Shown here piece by piece: positions 26,201 to 39,613 of a stretch of DNA of 64,000 bases; the stretch's first letter is position 1, and each line of letters begins with the position of its first letter. A model generated the notes under the pieces. The model was not told where the DNA came from. It was given only the letters and a program-made list of their open reading frames with translations, and did no database searches. Origin of the DNA: Siphonodentalium dalli (Eukaryota; Mollusca; Scaphopoda; Gadilida; Siphonodentaliidae); assembly GCA_032622095.1 (NCBI GenBank), contig CP136061.1, positions 170,193,107 through 170,257,106 of the forward strand, in the 5' to 3' direction. Made by a program: the position numbers and the translations under genes.

Positions 26201-28647
26201 GTGGTGGCGAATTTGAGAGTATATTGACTAATCTCACAAGTAAACGTTCTGTGACAAAAACTGACAATATCCATACCTTAACGTATGGCATCATTAGAAC
26301 CAGCATACACCGTGTAACCAGAAAAGGACCGACCGCCCTCGATATTTCGATAAATTAAATCTTACGGACTCTTAACCCATGTCTGGTGGTGGCGAATTTG
26401 AGAGGATATTGACTAAACTCACAAGTAAACATTCTGTGACCAAAACTCACAACACCCATACCTTAATGTATGGCATCATTAGAACCCGCAGACACCCTGT
26501 AGCCAGAAAAGGACCGACCGCCCTCGATATTTCGATAAATTAAATCTTACGGACTCTTAACCCATGCCTGGTGGTGGCGAATTTGAGAGGATATTGACTA
26601 AACTCACAAGTAAACGGTCTGTGACCAAAACTGACAACATCCATACCTCAATATATGCCACCATTAGAACCAGCAGACACCATGTAGGCAGAAAAGGACC
26701 GACCGCCCTCGATATTTCGATAAATTAAATCTTACGGACTCTTAACCCATGCCTGGTGGTGGCGAATTTGAGAGGATAATGACTAAACTCACAAGTAAAC
26801 GGTCTGTGACCACAACTCACAACATCCATACCTTAATGTATGGCATCATTAGAACCAGCAGACACCCTGTAGGCAGAAAAGGTCCGACCGCCCTCGATAT
26901 TTCGATAAATTAAATCTTACGGACTCTTAACCCATGACTGGTGGTGGCGAATTTGAGAGGATATTGACTAATCTCACAAGTAAACGGTCTGTGACCAAAA
27001 CTGACAATATCCATACCTTAACGTATGGCATCATTAGAACCAGCAGACACCCTATAGCCAGAAAAGGACCGACCGCCCTCGATATTTCTATAAAATTAAA
27101 TCTTACGGATCCTTAACCCATGCCTGGTGGTGGCGAATTTGTGAGGATTTTGACTAAACTCACAAGTAAACGGTCTGTGACCAACACTTGCAATATCCAT
27201 ACCTTAATGTATGGTATCATTATTACCAGCAGACACCCTGTCGTCAGAAAAGGACCGACCGCCCTCGATATTTCGATAAATTAAATATTACGGATCCTTA
27301 ACCCATGCCTGGTGGTGGCGAATTTGAGAGGATATTGACTAAACTCACAAGTAAACGGTCTGTGACCAAAACAGACAATATCCATACCTTAATGTATGGC
27401 ATCATTATTACCAGCAGACACCCTGTAGCCAGAAAAGGACCGACCGCCCTCGATATTTCGATAAATTAAATCTTGCGGACTCTTAACCCATGCCTGGTGG
27501 TGGCGAATTTGAGAGGATATTGACTAAACTCACAAGTAAACGGTCTGTGACCCAAACTCACAACATCCATACCTCAGTATATGTCACCATTAGAACCAGC
27601 AGACACCCTGTAGGCAGAAAAGGACCGACCGCCCTCGATATTTCGATAAATTAAATCTTACGGACTCTTAACCCATGACTGGTGGTGGCGAATTTGAGAG
27701 GATATTGACTAAACTCACAAGTAAACGGTCTGTGACCAAAACTGACAATATCCATACTTTAATGTATGGCATCATTATTACCAGCAGACACCCTGTAGCC
27801 AGAAAAGGACCGACCGCCCTCGATATTTCGATAAATTAAATCTTACGGACTCTTAACCCATGCCTGGTGGTGGCGAATTTGAGAGGATATTGACTAAACT
27901 CACAAGTAAACGGTCTGTGACCAAAACTGACAACATCCATACCTCAATATATGGCATTATTAGAACCAGCAGACACCATGTAGCCAGAAAAGGACCGACC
28001 GCCCACGATATTTCGATAAATTAAATCTTACGGACTCTTAACCCATGCCTGGTGGTGGCGAATTTGAGAGGATATTGACTAAACTCACAAGTAAACGGTC
28101 TGTGACCAAAACTGACAACATCCATACCTCAATATATGGCATCATTAGAACCAGCAGACACCATGTAGCCAGAAAAGGACCGACCGTCCACGATATTTCG
28201 ATAAATTAAATCTTACGGACTCTTAACCCATGCCTGGTGGTGGCGAATTTGAGAGGATATTGACTAAACTCACAAGTAAACGGTCTGTGACCAAAACTGA
28301 CAACATCCATACCTTAATGTATGGCATCATTTGAACCAGCAGACACCCTGTAGCCATAAAAGGACCGACCGCCCTCGATATTTCTATAAAATTAAATCTT
28401 ACGGACTATTAACCCTTGCCTGGTGGTGGCGAATTTGAGAGGATATTGACTAATCTCACAAGTAAACGGTCTGTGACCAAAACTGACAATATCCATACCT
28501 TAACGTATGGCATCATTAGAACCAGCAGACACCCTGTAGCCAGAAAAGGACCGACCGCCCTCGATATTTCTATAAAATTAAATCTTACGGATCCTTAACC
28601 CATGCCTGGTGGTGGCGAATTTGAGAGGATATTGACTAAACTCACAA
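23213..28647 (+). repeat. 185-bp satellite array, left arm, outer part (~29 monomers)
   Basis: Head-to-tail monomers of 185 bp, or 186 bp when TTTCTATAAAATTAAAT replaces TTTCGATAAATTAAAT. Landmarks in order are TTAACCCATGCCTGGTGG, GCGAATTTGAGAGG, ACTCACAAGTAAACGG, CCATACCTTAATGTATGG (a 6-bp hairpin), AGAACCAGCAGACACC, GAAAAGGACCGACCGCCC and GATATTTCGATAAATTAAAT. Multi-monomer periodicity is visible, for example eight monomers (1485 bp) from 25449 to 26934. Frames of 60-116 codons beginning MPGGGEFERI come from the repeat itself and are not genes. The array ends by fusing to a piggyBac fragment. Confidence 0.95.
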
Positions 28648-28898
28648 ATATACTATAGAAAAAACTGTCAACTGATTGCTCTTACATGTTATAAGATATC
28701 TCACTGAAATTTGGTAGTTATGGGCTCTTCGGTGCACTTTATTAGATGGAATTGTCACATGCTTCCTCCGATGACCCAACATATGTCATTGACGCAGCAG
28801 CTCCACGGGCCAAAACAAAAAGAAAATACACCACAAAGCTGACAAGAAACCTGACACGCAATTATCGGTTTTCTTCAGGCAACCTGGAACTGAATGAG
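28645..28898 (+). mobile_element. Partial piggyBac-like copy (3' third) embedded in the array
   Basis: Matches 22959-23212 at offset 5686, including the right terminal repeat and the following TTAA (28899-28902). The left edge is not a transposon end. Monomer sequence up to ACTCACAA fuses to AATATACTATAG, with about 3 bp of shared CAA. It therefore arose by recombination between a monomer and the interior of the element, not by a second insertion. The next monomers also match those after 23213 up to about 29270, one base out of register. Confidence 0.85.
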
Positions 28899-31800
28899 TT
28901 AACCCATGCCTGCATGGTGGTGGCGAATTTGAGAGGATATTGACTAAATCATAAGTAAACGGTCTGTGACCAAAACTGACAATATCCATACCTTAATGTA
29001 TGGCATCATTAGAACCAGAAGACACCCTGTAACCAGAAAATGACCGACCGCCCTCGATATTTCGATAAATTAAATCTTACGGATCCTTAACCCATGCCTG
29101 GTGGTGGCGAATTTGAGAGGATATTGACTAAACTCACAAGTAAACGGTCTGTGACCCAAACTCACAACATCCATACCTCAGTATATGTCACCATTAGAAC
29201 CAGCAGACACCCTGTAGGCAGAAAAGGACCGACCGCCCTCGATATTTCGATAAATTAAATCTTACGGATCCTTAACCCATGCCTGGTGGTGGCGAATTTG
29301 AGAGGATATTGACTAAACTCACAAGTAAACGGTCTGTGACCAAAACTGACAACATCCATACCTCAATATATGGCATCATTAGAACCAGCAGACACCATGT
29401 ATCCAGAGAAGGACCGACCGCCCTCGATATTTTTATAAAATTAAATCTTACCGACTATTAACCCTTGCCTGGTGGTGGCGAATTTGAGAGGATATTGACT
29501 AATCTCACAAGTAAACGGTCTGTGACCAAAACTGACAATATCCATACCTTAACGTATGGCATCATTAGAACCAGCAGACAACCTGTATCCAGAAAAGGAC
29601 CGACCGCCCTCGATATTTCTATAAAATTAAATCTTACCGATCCTTAACCCATGCCTGGTGGTGGCGAATTTGAGAGGATATTGACTAAACTCACAAGTAA
29701 ACGGTCTGTGACCAACACTTGCAATATCCATACCTTAATGTATGGTATCATTATTACCAGCAGACACCATGTTGCCAGAAAAGGACCGACCGCCCTCGAT
29801 ATTTCGATAAATTAAATCTTACGGATCCTTAACCCATGCCTGGTGGTGGCGAATTTGAGAGGATATTGACTAAACTCACAAGTAAACGGTCTGTGACCAA
29901 AACTGACAACATCCATACCTCAATATATGGCATCATTAGAACCAGCAGACACCATGTAGCCAGAAAAGGACCGACCGTCCACGATATTTCGATAAATTAA
30001 ATCTTACGGATCCTTAACCCATGCCTGGTGGTGGCGAATTTGAGAGGATATTGACTAAACTCACAAGTAAACGGTCTGTGACCAAAACTGAAAATATCCA
30101 TACCTTAACGTATGGCATCATTAGAACCAGCAGACAACCTGTATCCAGAAAAGGACCGACCGCCCTCGATATTTTTATAAAATTAAATCTTACCGATCCT
30201 TAACCCATGCCTGGTGGTGGCGAATTTGAGAGGATATTGACTAAACTCACAAGTAAACGGTCTGTGACCAACACTTGCAATATCCATACCTTAATGTATG
30301 GTATCATTATTACCAGCAGACACCATGTTGCCAGAAAAGGACCGACCGCCCTCGATATTTCGATAAATTAAATCTTACGGATCCTTAACCCATGCCTGGT
30401 GGTGGCGAATTTGAGAGGATATTGACTAAACTCACAAGTAAACGGTCTGTGACCAAAACTGACAACATCCATACCTCAATATATGGCATCATTAGAACCA
30501 GCAGACACCATGTAGCCAGAAAAGGACCGACCGTCCACGATATTTCGATAAATTAAATCTTACGGATCCTTAACCCATGCCTGGTGGTGGCGAATTTGAG
30601 AGGATATTGACTAAACTCACAAGTAAACGGTCTGTGACCAAAACTGAAAATATCCATACCTTAATGTATGGCATCATTAGAACCAGAAAATGACCGACCG
30701 CCCTCGATATTTCGATAAATTAAATCTTACGGACTCTTATCCCATGCCTGGTGGTGGCGAATTTGAGAGGATATTGACTAAACTCACAAGTAAACGGTCT
30801 GTGACCAAAACTGACAACATCCATACCTCAATATATGGCATCATTAGAACCAGCAGACACCATGTAGCCAGAAAAGGACCGACCGTCCACGATATTTCGA
30901 TAAATTAAATCTTACGGATCCTTAACCCATGCCTGGTGGTGGCGAATTTGAGAGGATATTGACTAAACTCACAAGTAAACGGTCTGTGACCAAAACTGAA
31001 AATATCCATACCTTAACGTATGGCATCATTAGAACCAGCAGACAACCTGTATCCAGAAAAGGACCGACCGCCCTCGATATTTTTATAAAATTAAATCTTA
31101 CCGATCCTTAACCCATGCCTGGTGGTGGCGAATTTGAGAGGATATTGACTAAACTCACAAGTAAACGGTCTGTGACCAACACTTGCAATATCCATACCTT
31201 AATGTATGGTATCATTATTACCAGCAGACACCATGTTGCCAGAAAAGGACCGACCGCCCTCGATATTTCGATAAATTAAATCTTACGGATCCTTAACCCA
31301 TGCCTGGTGGTGGCGAATTTGAGAGGATATTGACTAAACTCACAAGTAAACGGTCTGTGACCAAAACTGACAACATCCATACCTCAATATATGGCATCAT
31401 TAGAACCAGCAGACACCATGTAGCCAGAAAAGGACCGACCGTCCACGATATTTCGATAAATTAAATCTTACGGATCCTTAACCCATGCCTGGTGGTGGCG
31501 AATTTGAGAGGATATTGACTAAACTCACAAGTAAACGGTCTGTGACCAAAACTGAAAATATCCATACCTTAATGTATGGCATCATTAGAACCAGAAAATG
31601 ACCGACCGCCCTCGATATTTCGATAAATTAAATCTTACGGACTCTTATCCCATGCCTGGTGGTGGCGAATTTGAGAGGATATTGACTAAACTCACAAGTA
31701 AACGGTCTGTGACCAAAACTGACAACATCCATACCTCAATATATGGCATCATTAGAACCAGCAGACACCATGTAGCCAGAAAAGGACCGACCGCCCACGA

Positions 31801-34800
31801 TATTTCGATAAATTAAATCTTACGGATCCTTAACCCATGCCTGCATGGTGGTGGCGAATTTGAGAGGATATTGACTAAACTCACAAGTAAACGGTCTGTG
31901 ACCAAAACTGACAATATCCATACCTCAATATATGGCATCATTAGAACCAGAAGACACCCTGTAACCAGAAAATGACCGACCGCCCTCGATATTTCGATAA
32001 ATTAAATCTTACGGATCCTTAACCCATGCCTGGTGGTGGCGAATTTGAGAGGATATTGACTAAACTCACAAGTAAACGGTCTGTGACCCAAACTCACAAC
32101 ATCCATACCTCAGTATATGTCACCATTAGAACCAGCAGACACCATGTAGGCAGAAAAGGACCGACCGCCCTCGATATTTCGATAAATTAAATCTTACGGA
32201 CTCTTAACCCATGCCTGGTGGTGGCGAATTTGAGAGGATATTGACTAAACTCACAAGTAAACGGTCTGTGACCAAAACTCACAACATCCATACCTTAATG
32301 TATGGCATCATTAGAACCAGCAGACACCCTGTATGCAGAAAAGGTTCGACCGCCCTCGATATTTCGATAAATTAAATCTTACGGACTCTTAACCCATGAC
32401 TGGTGGTGGCGAATTTGAGAGGATATTGACTAATCTCACAAGTAAACGGTCTGTGACCAAAACTGACAATATCCATACCTTAAAGTATGGCATCATTAGA
32501 ACCAGCAGACACCCTGTAGCCAGAAAAGGGCCGACCGCCCTCGATATTTCTATAAAATTAAATCTTACGGATCCTTAACCCATGCCTGGTGGTGGCGAAT
32601 TTGTGAGGATATTGACTAAACTCACAAGTAAACGGTCTGTGACCACCACTTGCAATATCCATACCTTAATGTATGGTATCATTATTACCAGCAGACACCC
32701 TGTAGCCAGAAAAGGACCGACCGCCCTCGATATTTCGATAAATTAAATCTTACGGACTCTTAACCCATGCCTGGTGGTGGCGAATTTGAGAGGATATTGA
32801 CTAAACTCACAAGTAAACGGTCTGTGACCAAAACTGACAACATCCATACCTCAATATATGGCATCAGTAGAACCAGCAGACACCATGTAGCCAGAAAAGG
32901 ACCGACCGCCCACGATATTTCGATAAATTAAATCTTACGGACTCTTAACCCATGCCTGGTGGTGGCGAATTTGAGAGGATATTGACTAAACTCACAAGTA
33001 AACGGTCTGTGACCAAAACTGACAACATCCATACCTCAATATATGGCATCATTAGAACCAGCAGACACCATGTAGCCAGAAAAGGACCGACCGCCCACGA
33101 TATTTCGATAAATTAAATCTTACGGACTCTTAACCCATGCCTGGTGGTGGCGAATTTGAGAGGATATTGACTAAACTCACAAGTAAACGTTCTGTGACCA
33201 AAACTGACAACATCCATACCTTAATGTATGGCATCATTTGAACCAGCAGACACCCTGTAGCCATAAAAGGACCGACCGCCCTCGATATTTCTATAAAATT
33301 AAATCTTACGGACTATTAATCCTTGCCTGGTGGTGGCGAATTTGAGAGGATATTGACTAATCTCACAAGTAAACGGTCTGTGACCAAAACTGACAATATC
33401 CATACCTTAACGTATGGCATCATTAGAACCAGCAGACACCCTGTAGCCAGAAAAGGACCGACCGCCCTCGATATTTCTATAAAATTAAATCTTACGAATC
33501 CTTAACCCATGCCTGGTGGTGGCGAATTTGAGAGGATATTGACTAAACTCACAAGTAAACGGTCTGTTACCAACACTTGCAATATCCATACCTTAATGTA
33601 TGGTATCATTATTACCAGCAGACACCCTGTAGCCAGAAAAGGACCGACCGCCCTCGATATTTCGATAAATTAAATCTTACGGATCCTTAACCCATGCCTG
33701 GTGGTAGCGAATTTGAGAGGATATTGACTAAACTCACAAGTAAACGGTCTGTGACCAAAACTGACAATATCCATACCTTAATGTATGGTATCATTATTAC
33801 CAGCAGACACCCTGTCGTCAGAAAAGGACCGACCGCCCTCGATATTTCGATAAATTAAATATTACGGATCCTTAACCCATGCCTGGTGGTGGCGAATTTG
33901 AGAGGATATTGACTAAACTCACAAGTAAACGGTCTGTGACCAAAACTGACAATATCCATACCTTAATGTATGGCATCATTATTACCAGCAGACACCCTGT
34001 AGCCAGAAAAGGACCGACCGCCCTCGATATTTCGATAAATTAAATCTTACGGATCCTTAACCCATGCCTGGTGGTGGCGAATTTGAGAGGATATTGACTA
34101 AACTCACAAGTAAACGGTCTGTGACCAAAACTGACAATATCCATACTTTAATGTATGGCATCATTATTACCAGCAGACACCCTGTAGCCAGAAAAGGACC
34201 GACCGCCCTCGATATTTCGATAAATTAAATCTTACGGACTCTTAACCCATGCCTGGTGGTGGCGAATTTGAGAGGATATTGACTAAACTCACAAGTAAAC
34301 GGTCTGTGACCCAAACTCACAACATCCATACTTCAATATATGTCACCATTAGAACCAGCAGACACCCTGTAGGCAGAAAAGGACCGACCGCCCTCGATAT
34401 TTCGATAAATTAAATCTTACGGACTCTTAACCCATGACTGGTGGTGGCGAATTTGAGAGGATATTGACTAAACTCACAAGTAAACGGTCTGTGACCAAAA
34501 CTGACAATATCCATACTTTAATGTATGGCATCATTATTACCAGCAGACACCCTGTAGCCAGAAAAGGACCGACCGCCCTCGATATTTCGATAAATTAAAT
34601 CTTACGGACTCTTAACCCATGCCTGGTGGTGGCGAATTTGAGAGGATATTGACTAAACTCACAAGTAAACGGTCTGTGACCAAAACTGACAACATCCATA
34701 CCTCAATATATGGCATCATTAGAACCAGCAGACACCATGTAGCCAGAAAAGGACCGACCGCCCACGATATTTCGATAAATTAAATCTTACGGACTCTTAA

Positions 34801-36247
34801 CCCATGCCTGGTGGTGGCGAATTTGAGAGGATATTGACTAAACTCACAAGTAAACGGTCTGTGACCAAAACTGACAATATCCATACTTTAATGTATGGCA
34901 TCATTATTACCAGCAGACACCCTGTAGCCAGAAAAGGACCGACCGCCCTCGATATTTCGATAAATTAAATCTTACGGACTCTTAACCCATGCCTGGTGGT
35001 GGCGAATTTGAGAGGATATTGACTAAACTCACAAGTAAACGGTCTGTGACCAAAACTGACAACATCCATACCTCAATATATGGCATCATTAGAACCAGCA
35101 GACACCATGTAGCCAGAAAAGGACCGACCGCCCACGATATTTCGATAAATTAAATCTTACGGACTCTTAACCCATGCCTGGTGGTGGCGAATTTGAGAGG
35201 ATATTGACTAAACTCACAAGTAAACGGTCTGTGACCAAAACTGACAACATCCATACCTCAATATATGGCATCATTAGAACCAGCAGACACCATGTAGCCA
35301 GAAAAGGACCGACCGCCCACGATATTTCGATAAATTAAATCTTACGGACTCTTAACCCATGCCTGGTGGTGGCGAATTAGAGAGGATATTGACTAAACTC
35401 ACAAGTAAACGGTCTGTGACCAAAACTGACAACATCCATACCTTAATGTATGGCATCATTTGAACCAGCAGACACCCTGTAGCCATAAAAGGACCGACCG
35501 CCCTCGATATTTCTATAAAATTAAATCTTACGGACTATTAACCCTTGCCTGGTGGTGGCGAATTTGAGAGGATATTGACTAATCTCACAAGTAAACGGTC
35601 TGTGACCAAAACTGACAATATCCATACCTTAACGTATGGCATCATTAGAACCAGCAGACACCCTGTAGCCAGAAAAGGACCGACCGCCCTCGATATTTCT
35701 ATAAAATTAAATCTTACGGATCCTTAACCCATGCCTGGTGGTGGCGAATTTGAGAGGATATTGACTAAACTCACAAGTAAACGGTCTGTTACCAACACTT
35801 GCAATATCCATACCTTAATGTATGGTATCATTATTACCAGCAGACACCCTGTAGCCAGAAAAGGACCGACCGCCCTCGATATTTCGATAAATTAAATCTT
35901 ACGGATCCTTAACCCATGCCTGGTGGTAGCGAATTTGAGAGGATATTGACTAAACTCACAAGTAAACGGTCTGTGACCAAAACTGACAATATCCATACTT
36001 TAATGTATGGCATCATTATTACCAGCAGACACCCTGTAGCCAGAAAAGGACCGACCGCCCTCGATATTTCGATAAATTAAATCTTACGGACTCTTAACCC
36101 ATGACTGGTGGGTGCGAATTTGAGAGGATATTGACTAAACTCACAAGTAAACGGTCTGTGACCAAAACTGACAATATCCATACCTTAATGTATGGCATCA
36201 TTATTACCAGCAGACACCCTGTTGCCAGAAAATGACCGACCGCCCTC
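28899..36247 (+). repeat. 185-bp satellite array, left arm, inner part (~40 monomers)
   Basis: Same monomer as the outer array. A five-monomer higher-order repeat of 908 bp occurs in tandem from about 29836 to 31650. It is recognisable by a 17-bp deletion between ACCAG repeats at about 30688 and 31596. A twelve-monomer repeat (2222 bp) links about 33323 to 35545. The last monomer is cut after GACCGACCGCCCTC at 36247, where the core begins. Confidence 0.93.
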
Positions 36248-36605
36248 AAGACCCGTACGATCAAATCCTCTGACGAACTGTACGCCAGACCACCCGCTCA
36301 CATAAAACCACAAGTACATGTAATAAAATATCACAATTGCTACAATAAACGCGTTTTTTCAGTAGAAGATATGGCTTTTTGTTCAGAAAACCAAGGAAAC
36401 CGACAATGTAATGTGAAAAAAGACGGTCATCGCATTGTTTACACATGTTTAGAAGTATTTACGCACTCAATTAACCTCACGAAATAAACGTAAACAAACC
36501 GATATTAGTATTAGTCGGATTATTCTATACGTAATTTAACATTAAAGTTAGATTATTATATACCATTTTGACCATAAGATGCCACTCTTTCCAATATATA
36601 TATAC
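36248..36605. other. Left edge of the core: unrecognised AT-rich sequence
   Basis: About 360 bp of non-satellite sequence between the end of the left array and the first dispersed-repeat module. It has a TATATATATAC run at its right edge. Only a chance 61-codon minus-strand frame (36261-36446) is present. No known feature is seen. Confidence 0.6.
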
Positions 36606-38884
36606 TAGCCGATGAGCCCGATGTTGTCCGGGCTATTCAAAATATATATACGAAAAATTTGTACCCGGCGCAAGATTCATTAACATACCAAATTTCAAGT
36701 CGATAGCTCCACCCGTTTCCGAGATCTGGACTGCGCATGCGCGAAGCGGGCGTCGCACGGGCTCGGCGACCCGATAAAATTTGTATCCGGGGCAAGATAC
36801 ATTCACATACCAAATTTCAAGTCGATAGCTCCACCCGTTTCCGAGATCTGGTCTGCGCATGCGCGAAGCGGGCCCCGCACTGGCTCGCTAATACGACAAC
36901 GACGATCGCCTGTTCAAACTACACACACGTACCAAGTTTCGTCCCGATCGGTTGAGAATCGTAGATTTGTATAAATGACAGACAGACAGACAGAGGTCAT
37001 CAAAATATATAAGAGACTAGCCGATGAGCCCGACGTTGTCCGGGCTATTGAAAAACTAAATTTCAAGTCGATAGCTCCACCCGTTTCCGAGATCTGGACT
37101 GCGCATGCGCGAAGCGGGCGTCGCACGGGCTCGGCGACCCGATAAAATTCGTATCCGGGGCAAGATACATTCACATACCAAATTTCAAGTCGATAGCTCC
37201 ACCCGTTTCCGAGATCTGGTCTGCGCATGCGCGAAGCGGGCCCCGCACTGGCTCGCTAATACGACAACGACGATCGCCTGTTCAAACTACACACACGTAC
37301 CAAGTTTCGTCCCGATCGGTTGAGAATCGTAGATTTGTATAAATGACAGACAGACAGACAGAGGTCATCAAAATATATAAGAGACTAGCCGATGAGCCCG
37401 ACGTTGTCCGGGCTATTGAAAAACTAAATTTCAAGTCGATAGCTCTACCCGTTTCCGAGATCTGGTCTGCGCATGCGCGAAGCTGGCGTCGCACGGGCTC
37501 GGCGACCCGATAAAATTCGTATCCGGGGCAAGATACATTCACATAGCAAATTTCAAGTCGATAGCTCCACCCGTTTCCGAGATCTCGTCTGCGCATGCGC
37601 GAAGCTGGTGTCGCACGGGCTCGGCGACCCGATATAATTCGTATCCGGGGCAAGATACATTCACATAGCAAATTTCAAGTCGATAGCTCCACCCGTTTCC
37701 GAGATCTCGTCTGCGCATGCGCGAAGCGGCGCCGCACGGGCTCGCCAATACGACAACGTTCACCGCCTGGTCAAACTACACTCACGTACCAAGTTTCGTC
37801 CCGATCGGTCGAGAATCGTAGATTTGTATTAATGACAGACAGACAGACAGACAAACATACAGACAGAGGTCTTCAAAATATATAAGAGACTAGCCGATGT
37901 GCCCGACGTTGTCCGGGCTATTCGTACCATTCACATAGCAAATTTCAAGTCGATAGCTCCACCCGTTTGCGAGATCTCGTCTGCGCATGCGCGAAGCCAG
38001 CGGAGGGGCCTGCGGCCCCTGGAAGTGTACATACCAAATTTCAAGTCGATAGCTCCACCCGTTTCCGAGATATCGTCTGCGCATGCGCTGCACGGGCGCC
38101 GCACGGGCTCGCCAATACGACAACGACCACCGCTGAGTCAAACTACATCCACGTACCAAGTTTCGTCCCGATCGGTGGAGAATCGTAGATTTGTATTAAT
38201 GACAGACAAACAAACAGACAGACAGACAGAGGTCATCAAAATATATAAGAGACTAGCCGATGAGCCCGACGTTGTCCGGGCTATTCAAAAACCAAATTTC
38301 AAGTCGATAGCTCCACCCGTTTCCGATATCTGATCTGCGCATGCGCGAAGCTGGCGTCGCACGGGCTCGGCGACCCGATAAAATTCGTATCCGGGGCAAG
38401 ATACATTCACATACCAAATTTCAAGTCGATAGCTCCACCCGTTTCCGAAATCTCGTCTGCGCATGCGCGAAGCTGTCGTCGCACGGGCTCGGCGACCCGA
38501 TAAAATTCGTATCCGGGGCAAGATACATTCACATAGCAAATTTCAAGTCGATAGCTCCACCCGTTGCCGAGATCTCGTCTGCGCATGCGCGAAGCTGGCG
38601 TCGCACGGGCTCGGCGACCCGATAAAATTCGCATCCGGGGCAAGATACATTCACATACCAAATATCAAGTCGATAGCTCCACCCGTTTCGATATCTCGTC
38701 TGCGCATGCGCGAAGCGGGCGCCGCACGGGCTCGCCAATACGACAACGTTCACCGCCTGGTCAAACTACACACACGTACCAAGTTTCGTCCCGATCGGTC
38801 GAGAATCGTAGATTTGTATTAATGACAGACAGACAGACAGACAAACATACATACAGACAGAGGTCTTCAAAATATATATGAGAC
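36606..38884 (+). repeat. Head-to-tail dispersed-repeat modules with a 122-bp inner repeat
   Basis: Five modules start with TAGCCGATG (36606, 37018, 37386, 37891, 38254). Each has TTGTCCGGGCTATT near its start and ends in GACAGACAGACA followed by AAAATATATAAGAGAC. Inside each, a ~122-bp submodule recurs 2, 2, 3, 2 and 4 times; it contains TTTCAAGTCGATAGCTCC, TGCGCATGCGCGAAGC and GATAAAATTCGTATCC. A conserved body with a GACA-rich tail resembles invertebrate SINE or LINE-3'-end families, but I cannot name the family. Open frames here follow the repeat and are not genes. Confidence 0.8.
38004..38020. other. GC-rich hairpin in a core module
   Basis: AGGGGCC-TGC-GGCCCCT, a perfect 7-bp arm hairpin found only in the fourth module (37891-38253). 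It replaces the usual text after CGAAGC. It may be a local insertion or rearrangement footprint. Confidence 0.6.
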
Positions 38885-39613
38885 TAGAAGGTGACCCGAC
38901 TTCGTCCGGGCTTTGGCCTTGAATTGTCTATTTTGAAGGTCAAGTGGGGTTACGATTTGACCCGTCCAAAACACTGCCCGAACAAAAGTACCCGACAAAA
39001 GTACCCGTCGAAATCCATCCGGTTTTACCTTGAATTGATCATTTTGAAGGTCAATGGCAGGTCGGGGTCACGATTTGACCCGTTCAAAACACCCAGTGGA
39101 CAAAAGTAACCCTATGTATAAAATTTCGTCGAAATACCATCAAAATTGCCGATTTGACCTTGAATTGACACGATTTCAAGGTCACGTCGCACGGGAAATG
39201 AATATGCTTATGAGACTCCCCATACGAAAGTACCCCCACATACCAAGTTTCATCGAAATCCCGTGATATTCGGGCGTTTGACCTTGAAATGACCCGATTT
39301 CAAGGTCAATGTCACGTCGCACGGGCAAATTAATAGGTTTATGCCACTCCCCGGCCGAAAATACACCCACATACCAAGTTTCGTCGAAATCCCGTGATAT
39401 TCGGGCGTTTGACCTTGAAATGACCCGATTTCAAGGTCAATGTCACGTCGCACGGGCAAATTAATAGGCCTATGTCACTCCCCGGCCGAAAATACCCCCA
39501 CATACCAAGTTTCATCGAAATCAGCTCGGCCGTTTTCGAGTCCATCGATTACAGACAGACAGACACACACACACACACACTGACAGACATATCTTCCAAA
39601 ATATATAATAGAC
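38885..39613 (+). repeat. Related but distinct dispersed-repeat module
   Basis: Starts TAGAAGGTGACCCGACTTCG and ends in an ACAGACAGACACACACAC run and CAAAATATATAATAGAC, so it shares the head and tail layout of its neighbours but not the body. The body has a ~131-bp inner repeat beginning GTCACGTCGCACGGG (39311, 39442; diverged near 39182). Hairpins GACCTTGAAAT-N6-ATTTCAAGGTC lie at 39280-39307 and 39411-39438. No gene is seen. Confidence 0.75.

Larger units (their letters stand above)
21890..36247 (+). repeat. Left inverted-repeat arm
   Basis: Order from the tip: CGCGAAC-rich terminus, AT-rich spacer with TATATATA at 21977-21984, two diverged monomers, a complete piggyBac-like element, a 29-monomer array, a partial piggyBac-like copy at 28645-28898, and a ~40-monomer array. 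It corresponds to 41460-55323 on the other strand. Small indels shift the register, for example an extra GAACC near the left tip. The arms differ in array length and in the second piggyBac fragment, so they are not an artificial mirror of one sequence. Confidence 0.85.

Noticed and set aside
36737-38822. Overlapping 70-140 codon frames in the core modules, such as those starting MREAGVARARRPDK
   Set aside because: They repeat with the 122-bp submodule on both strands and have no recognisable domain.
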